Shown: piece by piece, positions 26,783 to 39,257 of the stretch | How positions within the stretch are numbered: position 1 is the first letter of the stretch | Layout: the number at the start of each line of letters is the position of its first letter | DNA from: Litomosoides sigmodontis | Lineage: Eukaryota > Nematoda > Chromadorea > Rhabditida > Onchocercidae | Assembly: GCA_963070105.1 (NCBI GenBank) | Contig: OY718804.1 | Span: forward strand, 8,799,317 to 8,863,316 | DNA: 64,000 nt | Reading direction: 5' to 3' | Translations under genes and position numbers: made by a program | Notes under the pieces: model-generated | Databases searched by the model: none | What the model was told of the DNA's origin: nothing | Seen by the model: only the letters and a program-made list of their open reading frames with translations

Positions 26783-28210
26783 TATTTACCAACTCCAATT
26801 TCAATTCCAATACTGGAAATGACGGCATGTTATTGATGAACTTTTTCAGAATACATTATCGACGACCATTCCTATAGAGAACTCCTTCTATCAAACATCA
26901 AATAATTGATGTTGAAGATTTTAGCAGAAAAACAAGACAACACAGACTTCATAAGTTTCCAAGTACTACATGGAACTAAAAAACCTTAATTTCGTGCAAT
27001 TAATCGTACAGCAAAATAATTTTCACGCTGTTAACCAATCCTACAGTCTCACGAAATGAACTCAATCTAACTTCACCTTTGCGACTGCAAAAATTTTTAT
27101 TGCCACATAGAACTAGAAATCTTACTGGAAAGAACGAAAACCATTTTCCCTAATCTATGGATTTTAACGACGCTTGCAATGCCTAAGCAGAAAAAAAAGA
27201 AAACACCGGATGGTAAGTTATCACTGCAAATGGTATTTCATTTTAGCAACAATATGCATAAAACAAAAAGATAGTGATTTCAATTAAATACTTTATTTTA
27301 AACTGTAGGCAAAGGAACTTAACGCTTACAAATAACACATAAATGGGTGGATTAAAATAAAAGTATCAAATACAGTTCTCACAATATGCAACAACGACAA
27401 ATAAAACCTTCAAATTAATAAAAAAAGTAACAAATCACGAATATACACCATAACTGCTAACATTTGAGAATCAGATCGAGACTTATCACTTCAGATCAAA
27501 GCAATTGTTAATAAACTTATGCGGCAGTTATATCTAATAAAAAATTAGTCGCCCGTTTATAAAAGTGTCAGTAATTACCATCAATCAGAGCAAATGCAAT
27601 GCACATTCAAAAATTATGTTAAAGGAAATAGATGCGTGAGATAAAATATCGATAGATGAACCATTAGTGATCACAACAGCGACATACGAAAGAATCACAA
27701 TAATTTGTTATTTTTTCTAATTCGCCAAAGATAAAACTACAAAACTTTACAAATTAACTTTTTAGCCATTATAAATAATCTGCAATTTATAACGCTCTTT
27801 CAAAAGGAAAAATTCAGGTCCAAGAACAAAAATTTATATTAAACTATTTAAATTCAAGCTTAAAGTTAATATAAAATTAAATAAGAACCACAAGGATAAT
27901 ATACAATAAAGCATCTTCAATGGCATGCTTAGAAACCCAGAATTTTTCCGAAGCATGGCAGAATTGACATCTTTTGTTCTGGAATAATTAATATATAAAG
28001 TCTTATCAGGTACTTTAAGAACAGAAAAATAAGAGAAAACTACTATTTCCTTCCAAAAGTACCACAGTTTTCGTTTAATATAAATCCACACGAAAATATA
28101 AATTCAAATGGAATTAAAAACTGAAGCACAATTCTAAACTTCTATCACAAAAAATTCATGTTTTTCAAATTTCACAAGTTTGTATAGACGTAGCAATAGA
28201 TCTCCTCACC
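26783..28210. other. Intergenic between PIP4P start and HIP1R end
   Basis: No supported gene. A plus-strand ATG at 27180 opens MPKQKKKKTPDG followed by a GTAAGT donor, but only very short continuations are available, so it is not annotated as a gene. The rest is AT-rich. Confidence 0.5.
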
Positions 28211-31200
28211 TTATTTTTCAGCAGAAACATTGTTACTTTCAACAATTTGCGCAAGTTGATAATGCTGCTTTCTTAGGTGTGCAAGATGTGTTCGTTCACG
28301 TATTAATTTGTCTTCCAACTCCAAAATACGTACTTGGCTTTCCATTTCCTCTTTTTTTGTATCGTGTAAAGTATAATGACTAAAGTCGAGATCTCCTATA
28401 ATGTCTATTTCAAGTTTCGTAACAAGATGTTCTTAACAACATGTTTTAACAACTCGATTGATATTCCAGAGAATATGACTTTCATAGTTTTTTGTTCTGT
28501 TGCGGAAGTGTCGATAACAAGAACAAGCCATAAGATACTTGAAATCAATTTTAGAAGTTGTTATTGGCGTAGCATGCATCAATAATAACTTCGGAGACTT
28601 CCTGATATTTCGAAGGAAACTGATCTTGCCAAAGCTACCTTTAACAGAATAAAAACTTACTTTGCTCATTTAAAGTAACTTGAGCGTTTTTCACCGTTGC
28701 GACAACATTTGCAGTACAAGTATTCACCGAGCAGGATGCTGCGGAAAGTTCCTTCAATCGCTGTGATTCACGGTCTGCTTTCACACGAGATGATACAAAT
28801 AACTGCGCAGTGCTTGCTGCAATCTCTTGCGATGCAACAATCAAATATTCCAATTTCCCTTGATGAGAAACAACATCATCTGCTCTTTGACTGTAAATAA
28901 GATGGTAGAAAATGCATCACTACTAAGTAATGTTTTTCAGAAATCGAAATAATGCTAAAACTAACTCAAAAGACAATTTGAACAACATTGTCAAACGAGC
29001 TTTATACTAGAAGTCTGAGAAGAAAAATGATAAAATCATCAGTTACGATTAAAACACGGTTTCCGCTATCTATCTGAGCGAAATACCACAACAATGGAAA
29101 AAATTTTGAGCTCTATTTAAATTACGCGAACATAATGACTTACACAAGCACCGTAGCTGCAACTCCAACCGCTCTAGCTGCTGAAAGCAAACCTTCAGTC
29201 CACTGATGATTTCGTTTATAAAATTCATTTGGGATGGCTGTATCATGACCAGCAGCAACGATCTCGTCTTGTAACGCTCGACTTCGTGTTACCAACGTTA
29301 CTATTGCTGCCATCAACTGGTTACAGGAATCCAAAATTCCTTCATTGACTTTTAAACTGGAACGCAATGTTTTTCATAAACCACCTGATTATAATTTTCC
29401 AAAATACGCAAATAGAATAACATAACGATCGATTTATGAACTTGCTTATACAAATCATGTTAAACATTATCACAATATTTTCTGAAAAAAAAGTAAATCG
29501 AAAGCTTTATGATGCCTTATAAGAAAAATTCCATTGGAATACATGAAGCTTAAAAATAATGAAGCGATAACCGTATTCCGGAATCATTAGCTCGACTTTT
29601 CTTTTGCATTTCTTCAATTAATCCTACAGCTTTCTGGATTGCTTCATCCATACGTTTCATCTCCTGCTCAAGCTCAGCACCAATTACTTCAGCAGTCACA
29701 TCACTCGAACCGGCCGGCAAATTGAGACATATTTCTTCTAGCCTTTCCAAAGAACTCTATAAAGAACATGATGAAGTTAAAATGAATGGTGAGATCAAGT
29801 AACTTGCCCATTATGCTTGCAAAAAGTTATAATCTATCACTTCTAACGAATCAAACACACGCCAAGAGTTCAAATATTGCAGCACTAACACGGTATGATA
29901 ATTTACCTTTAACTTTGTGAAAGGTTCTTTAACAGTCTTCAAACTCGGGTTCCCAACAAGTGAATAAGCAGCAACAGCATCAGCTATTATAACACAGCAT
30001 TGCTCCTGTACTACTGCAATGCAAATAATAAAACCAGTGAATAAAATCCTTCAACTGATTTAGACTCTCCAGGAACAAACGATGTTTACAACATAATTAA
30101 AGTGTACGAGCAATAGAATCGGTTATTAACATACTTTGAAAATGTTGGATGGAAACAACATTAGCCGCAGCAGCGCTATTCAGTAAAATATCAGCAAGAT
30201 AATGACCCAAGAAAGTTAAAGTACGAAATAATTTATCAGATTGTTCACCATCAGCTTCATTAATCGCTTTTTCAGTAGTTTCGATAACAAAGCGAAGAGC
30301 CGATAGAACTAATTCTGAAATTCATGCAATAGATATCGTCAACAGCAACTTATAGTTAAGTGCTACACAATAAAACCAATACTAAAAATACTTCAACCTT
30401 TTCCTTTCACAAGATCCTTTCAAACAATCGTAACAAATAGTAAATTCTATGAACTAACCTATGAGCTAATTCTACGAACAAATCAGAATTCACAAAAACC
30501 ATACAATAATCGATTTAATATGCCCGCAAAAAATTAAATATAAAAGTGTCGTCCAATCAAAGCACCTTTGAAATTGTTAAAAAATGAAAATGTACTTACG
30601 GTTAGGATAAGTGATTGATAAAGCATGCTGGAGGTCTTCACACGATTGTTTCAGAATTTGACCATACACCTCACCGAGAGAACCTAACGATGAAATTCAT
30701 TAAAACAAAAATGCAACAATATAACTATCATAAAAGACAATCGATGCTTCAAAAGATTGTGAACATCTGAAAATAAAAAAAACAGAAGAAACTGCTATTA
30801 CTAAATAAGCTTTTAAGAAGAGCGCTCAGTTTAACTGCGTATTTCTCTTCCACTTTTTCCACATTTTTGATATTTTCCGCTTTCATCTGCTCCATTATCT
30901 ACAACAGCTTTGGTTATTTAATAGCTAAATTTTCTTTATAAATTTCTTTACCTATGAACGAACTACTTATTTTAAACTGAGAGAAAGTAATCTACTACTA
31001 CTGCTAATGATGACACACAAAATCTCTCAATTTTTATAGCTTCCGACACAGTGCCCACTGATGATTTTAGCAATCCCAACATAATCGATCTTGCCGTTTT
31101 CGACCCTTTAAAGTAACTATTCCAAAGTATTACTTTTTTGAAACTCATCTCTATACCTCATTTTACCAACTACTATCTTCGGATTCAATCCGAAGATTTT

Positions 31201-34200
31201 TTCTGTTCCAATCTTAAACCTTCTTCATAACTTTTCCAGTGATTCCCTTAAAAAAAATTAAATGCTATAGCACGATGTGGTATAGAATATTTAACTCAAT
31301 TACATGCAGACTTTTCAGTTTCTCATTTATCTGAGAGAGAAATATGGTAACCTAGTATTTAATTTAATTGATTTTCAGTATCCAGTCCATTCAGCAGTGG
31401 GAATTCCAGGTCTGAATAAAAGAAAGCCGAACAACGAATTTATCCTATTCATCAATAACTTGATTAATACATTTTAATCCACAACATACCTGCTTTAGTT
31501 CCTGAAGTTCATTATCTTGTTCATTTATCCTTTTTTGAAGGTTGTCATGATTTATGCTAGCATCCTGCACTTTTTCTTCTTCATCTCTTGTTTTTTGTGC
31601 CAAATCCGTTACCTTCTTTTCTAGATTTGAAATGGTTTCTTCTTTGCTTTGCCTTTCCTTCTGACAAGATGTTAACTCCTTTTGAAGCTCGGAAAGTTTC
31701 GTGAGTGTCTAAAAACTCTATGCCAGCGAATAAAAGTTATAATTGAATTACGACATTACATAACCTAACCAAAACTTTGTTGTTATAAAATCGATGTTTC
31801 TCAATTAAACATTCTAAAATAAAAAGTAATAAAAGATGAAGTTTCATACCAACCTCAATATGCTCCTGACGTAAGTTAGTATAAGCGCCCTTCATTTTCT
31901 GATAATTGAGTTCACTGCTTTGGGCTTTTTGCTCAATTTCGAGCAACCGAGCCCCATCGACTGCCTGCTGCCCTCTCACCATAGTTAATTGTCGTAACCT
32001 ATCAACTTCGCCCTAAATTTCGAAGTGTAAAATTGAGGCATTTTAATTTAGTTAAACAAAGAAAATGAGTTATAAAGTGCGCAAAAGCACCTTCACTTCA
32101 TCCAGCGTTTGCCTGTAATGATCATTTTCTTGCTGCGCTTGTACTAAACGTTTCTCATACTGTTCAATACGAGCACGCGCCTTAAATAAATTGCATCTGC
32201 ATTGTGCAAAAAAAAAACTGCAAGCAGAAATGAATAGAAATATCACTTCTTGGTCAGTAAACTTAAGTCTAAATCCTACTGGATACCAATTTTTAAATGC
32301 AACAAAAACAAAGGAGACCAGTTAAGTAAATATTTTCGGAATATCTGTCAAATACCTCGTTCATAAGCCTTTCATTGTGATAGTGCGCATCTTCCACATC
32401 CCGTCTTAAAGCTTCAATTATCGCATCTCTGAAATTATATCACATTCAAGAAGAGGAAAGTTCCAGCATGAAGCACAAGCAAACTATGCAAGTAAAACTT
32501 GGAAATGAGAAAAACAAATTCGTAACACTGCAACAATGCACAAAAGACACAAGCTAGACTGCAAAAAAAAAAAGTAGCACTTGGATTCCATATGATTAGA
32601 ACTGTTCTGCGACCCGATCTCTACAACATCGACCAAACTTTCCTCAGCTACAGATCGTTCATCAGGGGAGGTATCGGCTTCGCTAATGTTATCACCATGA
32701 AGATAAGCATTTGGTGCCTGATAGCTTTCCAGTTCAGATGCCTGAAACTTTCCTTAATTTTAAGATATCAAGCTAATTAGAAAATTAAAAGTTCAAAACT
32801 GAAAAGTGAGCAAATCAAGGGAGCAGGTAAATGTACTACCTGAAGAAAATTAGGCGGGTATGACGGCAATTTTGGAATTGAAACTAGAAACTTAAAATAC
32901 TGCAAATTTGTTGAGGTTTCGTAAAATCCCTTCGTTTGTCGAAAAATAGAATTGAATCGGCTTCTGTGACCACTCAGTGCGTCTGGAGGCAATTCTGAAA
33001 ATTTTGATAATTAAAAACGTATCACTAGCAGCTGAAAGAAGTCGCGAATCGGAATGAAAAAAGATAAAGGGACATTCTCCCAGCTAAGCCGCTGAGTAAA
33101 AAAAAGCCATTAAAAATGAAAGCCCGCTTATATACATTTTTTTACCTATACAAAAAATTTGCTTTATGTCAACTTATACTTACACGAATAAAAATACCGC
33201 TTACTTGAATGTAGCTTGAAAATCAATTTCACAAGATGGTCGTAGAATTTGCTTGTGTCAAGAATTATGAGTGTCAGTGGTGATAATATACACTGTCCTT
33301 GAGGAACCAACGAACTCCAGTTAACATTATCCACTTTTCTGAGAACTGAAATAATATACATCTTGATCAAAATACTTTAACTTCTATTCAGATAAGTTCA
33401 TGAAAACAATTACCGGCTGCTTGTAAATCCAACAAATTATCCATTTGATCCAGCATTTCAATTGAAAGCTCAAACGACTGGTTGACATCGGTATTTGTTA
33501 ATGCCTTAATCTGATTGGCGTTCAATCTTAGATTCCCCGGTATAGAATGATTCTAAAACAGACGTCAATTCAGTTTCCCAAACAGATAGAGTTGTACAAA
33601 GGTAAACTCCGCACGACGTAAAAAAGGCCAAATAATAGGGCACTAACTCTGCTATGAAATTCAAGACGGCTGACGAGCATTTTACAATAAGAGGAATTGG
33701 GCCGACCGTAATCGGAATTCTCAAGATGGTACCAGAAATTCCCTAGTGCTTCGATACGGGCTTTATATCGAACCGATTCTTCTAGGACTTTTCGATGACC
33801 ATCCTGGATTAACTGCAAAAACTACAAACAGTCACAATACTGTTAAGGCAAGTCAACATTTGTAAGCTTGAAAACGGTCAACTAATTCAAAGTTATGCAA
33901 ATTACTTTTTAGTAAGAAACCATCTACTGGAAGTCACTGCTGCAGGACGCAAAAGACTAATGGGCCTTTAACTATCTGCAATGCGAGTTGAAAATAAGAT
34001 GAAGTATACAGAAAATCCCTAATAATTAAGAGCAATCTGACAAGCTTACTAAAAATGATTTAAATTGCAGATACAAAAAAATCTAAAAAAAAAAAACTCT
34101 GGCCTATTGCTTGACAAATTTCGAGTCAGTGAGAAAAGACATAAAACACCTGATGAAGTAAATCCCTTTAATGGAGAATCTATTCATAAGTAAAAGAAAA

Positions 34201-34665
34201 CCTTGTGAAGCAAATGACAAAATTTCCAGCTAATGATTGGATTTTTTTCTAACTGAATGCGTGAAATACAACTCCAAAATAATGCACAAGACTTTTCTTC
34301 ATGCGTTCCAACGATCACTTGTCGTGCGTGTTTATGCTTAAGCGGTACTTCATTTTTGTTCAAAGCTTTATGTACTGACACAATCTAAAAGCATAAAGTC
34401 GATAAATTCAGTTCTGATCCAACCAAATCTCTTAAATGACCAGTTAAACTAAGCTAAAATTCAATTCTTACAGCCTCAAATAAAAGAATAAAAACCAGTG
34501 AATAAGAAAAAGATTAAAATCATTCGAAAAGCATATCGTATTATCTCTAGTATTTTCTGGTGCGTGATTATTCTAGAAAAGAACTAGATAAGCTGTTTGT
34601 TATTTCACCTGATGCTTGATGGACGCTTCTCGATCATCGCCCAAAACGACTGATTTTAATGACAT
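28211..34665 (-). CDS. hipr-1: Huntingtin-interacting protein 1 related (HIP1/HIP1R/Sla2)
   Basis: Endocytic adaptor linking PIP2-rich membrane, clathrin and F-actin. Nineteen exons, all in phase, give 939 aa: 34665-34609, 34384-34202, 33812-33648, 33552-33414, 33345-33205, 32994-32840, 32741-32581, 32428-32356, 32180-32091, 32012-31854, 31708-31490, 30898-30802, 30683-30600, 30314-30135, 30010-29907, 29756-29572, 29356-29144, 28890-28661 and 28395-28211. Residues 1-280 are the ANTH domain (KHKHARQVIVGTHEEKS, SWKFCHLLHKV, SPLTLIILDTSKFYDH, NLQYFKFLVSIPKLP). About 281-550 is heptad-rich coiled coil. From ~670 is the I/LWEQ talin-like actin-binding module (SRANDSGIRLKVNEGIL, RNHQWTEGLLSAARAVG, ASQEIAASTAQLFVSSRVKA). 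It ends with the C-terminal latch helix LRKQHYQLAQIVE. Exon 10 uses a GTTGGT donor. Length and order match nematode orthologs. Confidence 0.96.
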
Positions 34666-35194
34666 CGTCTATTATGCAACATACAATTTATTAATTTTCT
34701 GGTTTACTTCAAATTATCGAAACAGACACCCGCAAATTCACCGATAAAATTCAATTCCACCTGCAACGATTAATTATCTATCAATTTTTCAACAATTAAT
34801 TATCTATCAGTGCAGGAAATTTCGAAAGACAAGTGTACGCGTGTGTTTTTTTTTTTGGAAGGAAACACACATTCAGTAAATTAAATTATTGCCGAACATC
34901 AAATACTGAAAAGCAACAGATATGCAAAAATACCAATTCAAATTTGATCATAACAAAAAGAAAAATGCGAGAAGTTACACGTGTTATCGGTAAGTTTTTA
35001 TATGCAAATTTACAATGACGATACCGCTTCGTGACCTCAGCACGTGTAGCACAATATTCCCTTTTTGCTATGATTATGTGGATGAGGAGGAAAGATGGAA
35101 CAGTTTGTTTGAAACGCATTCGCAATAAAATATCGCCAAAAAGTCTAAGCCGTGAGATGAGTGGGTGGATGGATGGCATGCGACTTTCTCAACC

Positions 35195-35195
35195 A

Positions 35196-35234
<39 letters not shown>

Positions 35235-35344
35235 GCTACTGCTACTGCTACTGCTACTGCTACTGCTACTGCTACTGCTACTGCTACTGCTGCTGCTACT
35301 GCTACTGCTGCTGCTACTGCTACTGCTACTGCTGCTGCTACTGC
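35195..35344. repeat. (CTA)n/(CTG)n composite trinucleotide array
   Basis: About 50 uninterrupted triplets: a pure ACT block followed by alternating CTA and CTG, with short CTG-CTG-CTG runs near the right end. The period of three is perfect, so single C-T-A to C-T-G changes and unit duplication explain it. Located about 550 bp upstream of the HIP1R start codon. Confidence 0.95.
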
Positions 35345-35537
35345 ACCATACCATTCTTTCGACGTCATTCCAGAAAACTCTCGATCTTTCTAGAGCAACC
35401 AATACACGCACTCAACCGCAAAGAGTTCAAGGAAAACAAGACGTCCACCTGTCAAAGGTTCGGTGACAGCCACGCGGATGAACCTCACTGTGTCACATTG
35501 CCAGCGCCTCATAGCACAAATGTGCACACACATTAGT

Positions 35538-35870
35538 CACACACACACACACACACCCGCAAACACACACGCATGCAAACATAAACATACGTAATGCGAA
35601 CACCACCTATCCGGCACATACACGGATGCACTATTCTCCACATTTGCATGTACACGTAAACATGTATGTATTGATGATAGACAAAACTCACGTTCACTCA
35701 TACGTAAACATACATTATTCACATACACGTAAATATGGAAATATGTATATGTTACATAACGAATGCACACATCTAGGCAAACGTACGTAGGTATGCGCAC
35801 GCTTAAAGATATTAATATGCATGACGTGCACACATCCGACACGACACGTACGCATAATGTTGGCAAACCT
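35538..35870. repeat. (CA)n followed by degenerate purine-pyrimidine alternating DNA
   Basis: A (CA)n core at 35538-35556 is followed by about 300 bp dense in ACACA, CACGTA, CATACGTA and GCATGC words. Stepwise alternation of purine and pyrimidine is unusually sustained compared with the flanks. Confidence 0.7.
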
Positions 35871-36848
35871 AAGTTGATAAGTAAGTCGTATTCACTACCT
35901 GCACGACATGAATTTTGCAAGTAGCAATACGTCTCTTCCTCTTTCTCTCTCTATCCCTCTTTAACTCTCTGTCCCTCCTCGTCTGTCCCTCTCATCCTTT
36001 TCACTGGCAATTAATTTTGCTCGCTGCTAGCTGTTAATTATGTGAAAGGAAAGGGAATGTGAAGTGTGGACGGTTTGCTTTGGCAGTGTACGCATCGGAT
36101 GATTTGTCATTTCATTGTTGACTTACCTTATTAATTAACTTAATTATTACTCATTCACACTGACAGACAACAAGTATGTTTTGCACTTCACACCAATAAA
36201 TGAGTAATTCATTAATTAATTAATTAAATTATTCATTTTGACGCATTATTATCATCATATTATCATTGTTATTACTCTTGATTATCGATTATTGATTTAA
36301 TTACTGAGCAATTAGTGGTAATTCCTGCGTTTTCGTTTTCCTCCTTTGTTTACTTATTGTTTTTTTTTCGTAGTTTCTAACGTATTTTATGCAAATGATG
36401 AAAAATAAATATCAATAAGCATTGATCATATCGTGGAAAAAGGAAGCTATTAACGTAAGAAACGTAAGCGATAAACGTGAAACACACTTTCTGCTAACAG
36501 ATCAGGCAAATGATTTCAAGTAACTTAGACACAACCACATAAATGAGGTAGATGAGAGAGGAAGAAAATTTTTTTGGAACAATGGTATAAATTTAAATTT
36601 AGATTTAAGTATGAGAAATGAAAAAGACCGTGTTCCTCGACCAAACTAATTTGCCGCGTGTAAAATGGCCGAAGCTTTTTTCACATTAATGTCTTACTTC
36701 GTTCTTCATTCCTTTAAATAAATTTTATTCTCCCTCTCCTCTCCTCTCCTCTCCCCCTCCCCCCAAAAAAAAAGGCATTATGCAAATTATTTCGATGCTT
36801 TTCGCTGAGAAATACAAAATGGGGTTGTAGTGAAATTGAATTTAAATT

Positions 36849-39257
36849 ATGGTTATTAGTTTGCTACTCGCCGTGACAGTGAACGTTGTACAGTTCGGTT
36901 CAGCAACCAGCTCCCTATCATATCAGCCAGACTACAGTAAATTATCCACTGCTAATTTGGTGTGTATTAATTATTTCATCCTATCTGTTTGAAAAGCATG
37001 CACAATTTTGACGTAGTTATTTCAGGTAGGAAAAAAAGTAGTATTTTTTGCTGGTACTTCTCAACTCATTTCTTTCAATCTTACCTTTTCCACTCTCAGA
37101 CTCTACGAAGAAGGAGAAGAAATGGAAAGGAATGAAAATGACAAATAGGCTTTAGATGAGAATTGAGAGAGAGAGAGAGAGAGAAAGAGAAATCAAGAAT
37201 GTAGGGAAGTTCAGTTAATAAGTAAGTTTATGCCGACAGTTATTAGTTCGAAGGTAAATCAACGAAAATCCAAGTGTGCAAACATTCTCTTATTAATTGA
37301 TTTCTACTGCACTCATTAATTGAATATTAGGAAATAATGCTTTACACACTACTGATTTGCTTTATCCGTCCTTCTTTTTTTTAAATTAATTTATTGAAAC
37401 GAAGCATTTGCTTGCTTTTTGCATTAGAAGAAGTCGTTGAAATTTTTCACAATGAAAATTTCGTTTCTGTTTTCTTACTTTTAAAATTTTACTTTTAGGT
37501 AATTATAGTTGGTGCATTAGCAGATGTGATAATTACATTCCTTGCAATCACTGCTCTGTTCATTGTACGACCAAATGGATTGATAGAGAGCAACGAGAAG
37601 GAACTTTTGAAAATTCCACCGAATAAATCATTAATTGTAAAAGTTTAACATTTCTCTTTTCTCATCACACATCTGTAGCTGTGAGAAGCACCGTAGCTTT
37701 ATCAAAATTTTTTAATCGAAACTTTTATGATGAATTTTTAATTATGATGTAATTCGCTTTCATGCAATGCTTTCCTCTCTTTACCATTTCTTCCGGATAA
37801 GTAGAAAGGATGAATTTTATAAAGTAAAATTTTTATCAAATTTTAAAATTGAAGCATTTCACTCACAAAAAGTTACAGTATTTCATGGATGAAAAGATCA
37901 TTGTTGTTTGACTGTTTGAATTTAGTGCAAAAATTTTAGTTAAATTTCGGGAGAATGAGTTTTGTATGAATGAAATTTGAAATATTTAAATTTAATGACC
38001 AAAATTGAGAGAATTGCAGAAATGGGAAGAATTGGGAAAAGGGAAAGATTGGAAATTCATTCCAATTCAAATAAGCGCTACTTCAACGGATTCCAAAACG
38101 GCCGAAGAATCGTCGACGCTTACTACGCAAATTGCGGAGCGAGAGGATTACTTTAAAGCTGTAGGCGTTTGTAATTTTGTCAAAGGGACGACGCTGTAGG
38201 AAGAGCATGGAGAAGTTTAATTTATACTTTCAAAAAAGTTAACTTTGAACTGTGTCCTTCCTTAACATTCATCATTGCTTTATGTGCTGCAACCTGATGA
38301 AATCTAAAGAATGAGTAGAGTTAAATTTGAAATTCAATTTGTAAATTTTTGTTCTTTTTCTCTGAACTTATTATTAGTGAGAATAAGAAAAAACAGTCAA
38401 TCATTTTCTTTGTCGATGTGAGGAGTAAGTTAATTGATTCCTCAGGTGATGAGTGTCCTGGTGAGCAGATCGATTTCATCAAATATTTTATTGAAAATAT
38501 AGTTTAAAAGAAATGATGAAATAACAATTGCAGATGCCTGAACTACCATTAAATATGACCCATATTGAAGGAGGACAACCGGTTGTGTTTCATTTTATGG
38601 AACCGAAACCGGAAGCAGCCATCCTACCTGTTTACATTATACAGAAGGATGAAAATGAACCAATGCCATCGGTAACACCTTTGAAGTCTTCTGGATCGGA
38701 AAAGAAGAAATTCGAAAGATCGCTGAGAAAAAGTGAAATACGAACAGCTCGAAGTTTTTCCTCCAAACAGTCCTCAACTGTCACAACATCGTCGCCGTCA
38801 TCATCCTCCACCGGAAAGATCAGTACGACAAAGCATCCGGTGAAGACGGAAATGGAGAAGTCCGAAGCAACAGCAAGCGGTTCTACCAAATTTGTCAATG
38901 AAAGTTGTTACTTTTACTTTTACCTTCATTACTTTCATTTTCCGCCCGAAAGCATTTCAGGTTTACCACAATAATTCACTGATAATGTTAGGGCATGGTT
39001 GATAATATCGAGCTGATTTCCTGTTTCAATCCTGGAAGAGTGCAAGTTGAAAATTTTAGAATTAGCTGAAATACAATTATAATAGAATGCTAGATATTTC
39101 TTTACAAACTTTTTTCTCTTATTGTTATCGTATTTGTGAAAACTTAAATTGAAAATTTTAAGAAGATAAAACAGCTGGAAGTAAATTATCAACAAAATCA
39201 TCGCCATCATCAGCGTCATTGGTCTATCTGCGCCAGCAGCAGGCGGTGATTAAATAA
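36849..39257 (+). CDS. Single-pass membrane protein with Ser/Thr-rich tail, unknown family
   Basis: Five exons, 36849-36959, 37499-37636, 38020-38160, 38534-38903 and 39163-39257, join in phase to 284 codons plus stop. The first ~20 residues (MVISLLLAVTVNVVQFGSAT) look like a signal peptide. A strong hydrophobic segment at about 38-61 (VIIVGALADVIITFLAITAL) is followed by RPNG, consistent with a cytoplasmic tail. The remaining ~220 residues are hydrophilic: a WEELGKGKDWKFIPIQ segment, an acidic Ser/Thr cluster, a Pro-rich PELPLNMTHIEGGQPVVFHF segment, a basic KKKFERSLRKSEIRTAR patch, then long Ser/Thr runs. These invite phosphorylation, but that is inference. The last junction is chosen because phase and reading frame agree; an alternative end inside exon 4 at 38974 is possible. 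I do not recognise the family. Confidence 0.65.
37164..37190. repeat. (GA)n tract in intron
   Basis: About 13 GA units within the first intron of the membrane protein gene. Confidence 0.85.

Larger units (their letters stand above)
34666..36848. other. Repeat-rich intergenic between divergent genes
   Basis: Divergent interval between HIP1R (leftward) and the membrane protein gene at 36849 (rightward). No exon seen. It carries a CTA/CTG trinucleotide array (35195-35344), a (CA)n tract and purine-pyrimidine alternating DNA (35520-35870), and a pyrimidine-rich stretch near 36730-36760. The long open frames over the array are translation artefacts of the repeat. Confidence 0.6.

Noticed and set aside
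35031..35536. ORFs with poly-Ser, poly-Leu, poly-Tyr/Cys, poly-Thr/Ala
   Set aside because: Translations of the CTA/CTG array in each frame; no splice context or homology.
35537..35920. 127-codon minus-strand ORF
   Set aside because: Created by purine-pyrimidine alternating repeat DNA; Cys/Val/Tyr-rich with no motif.
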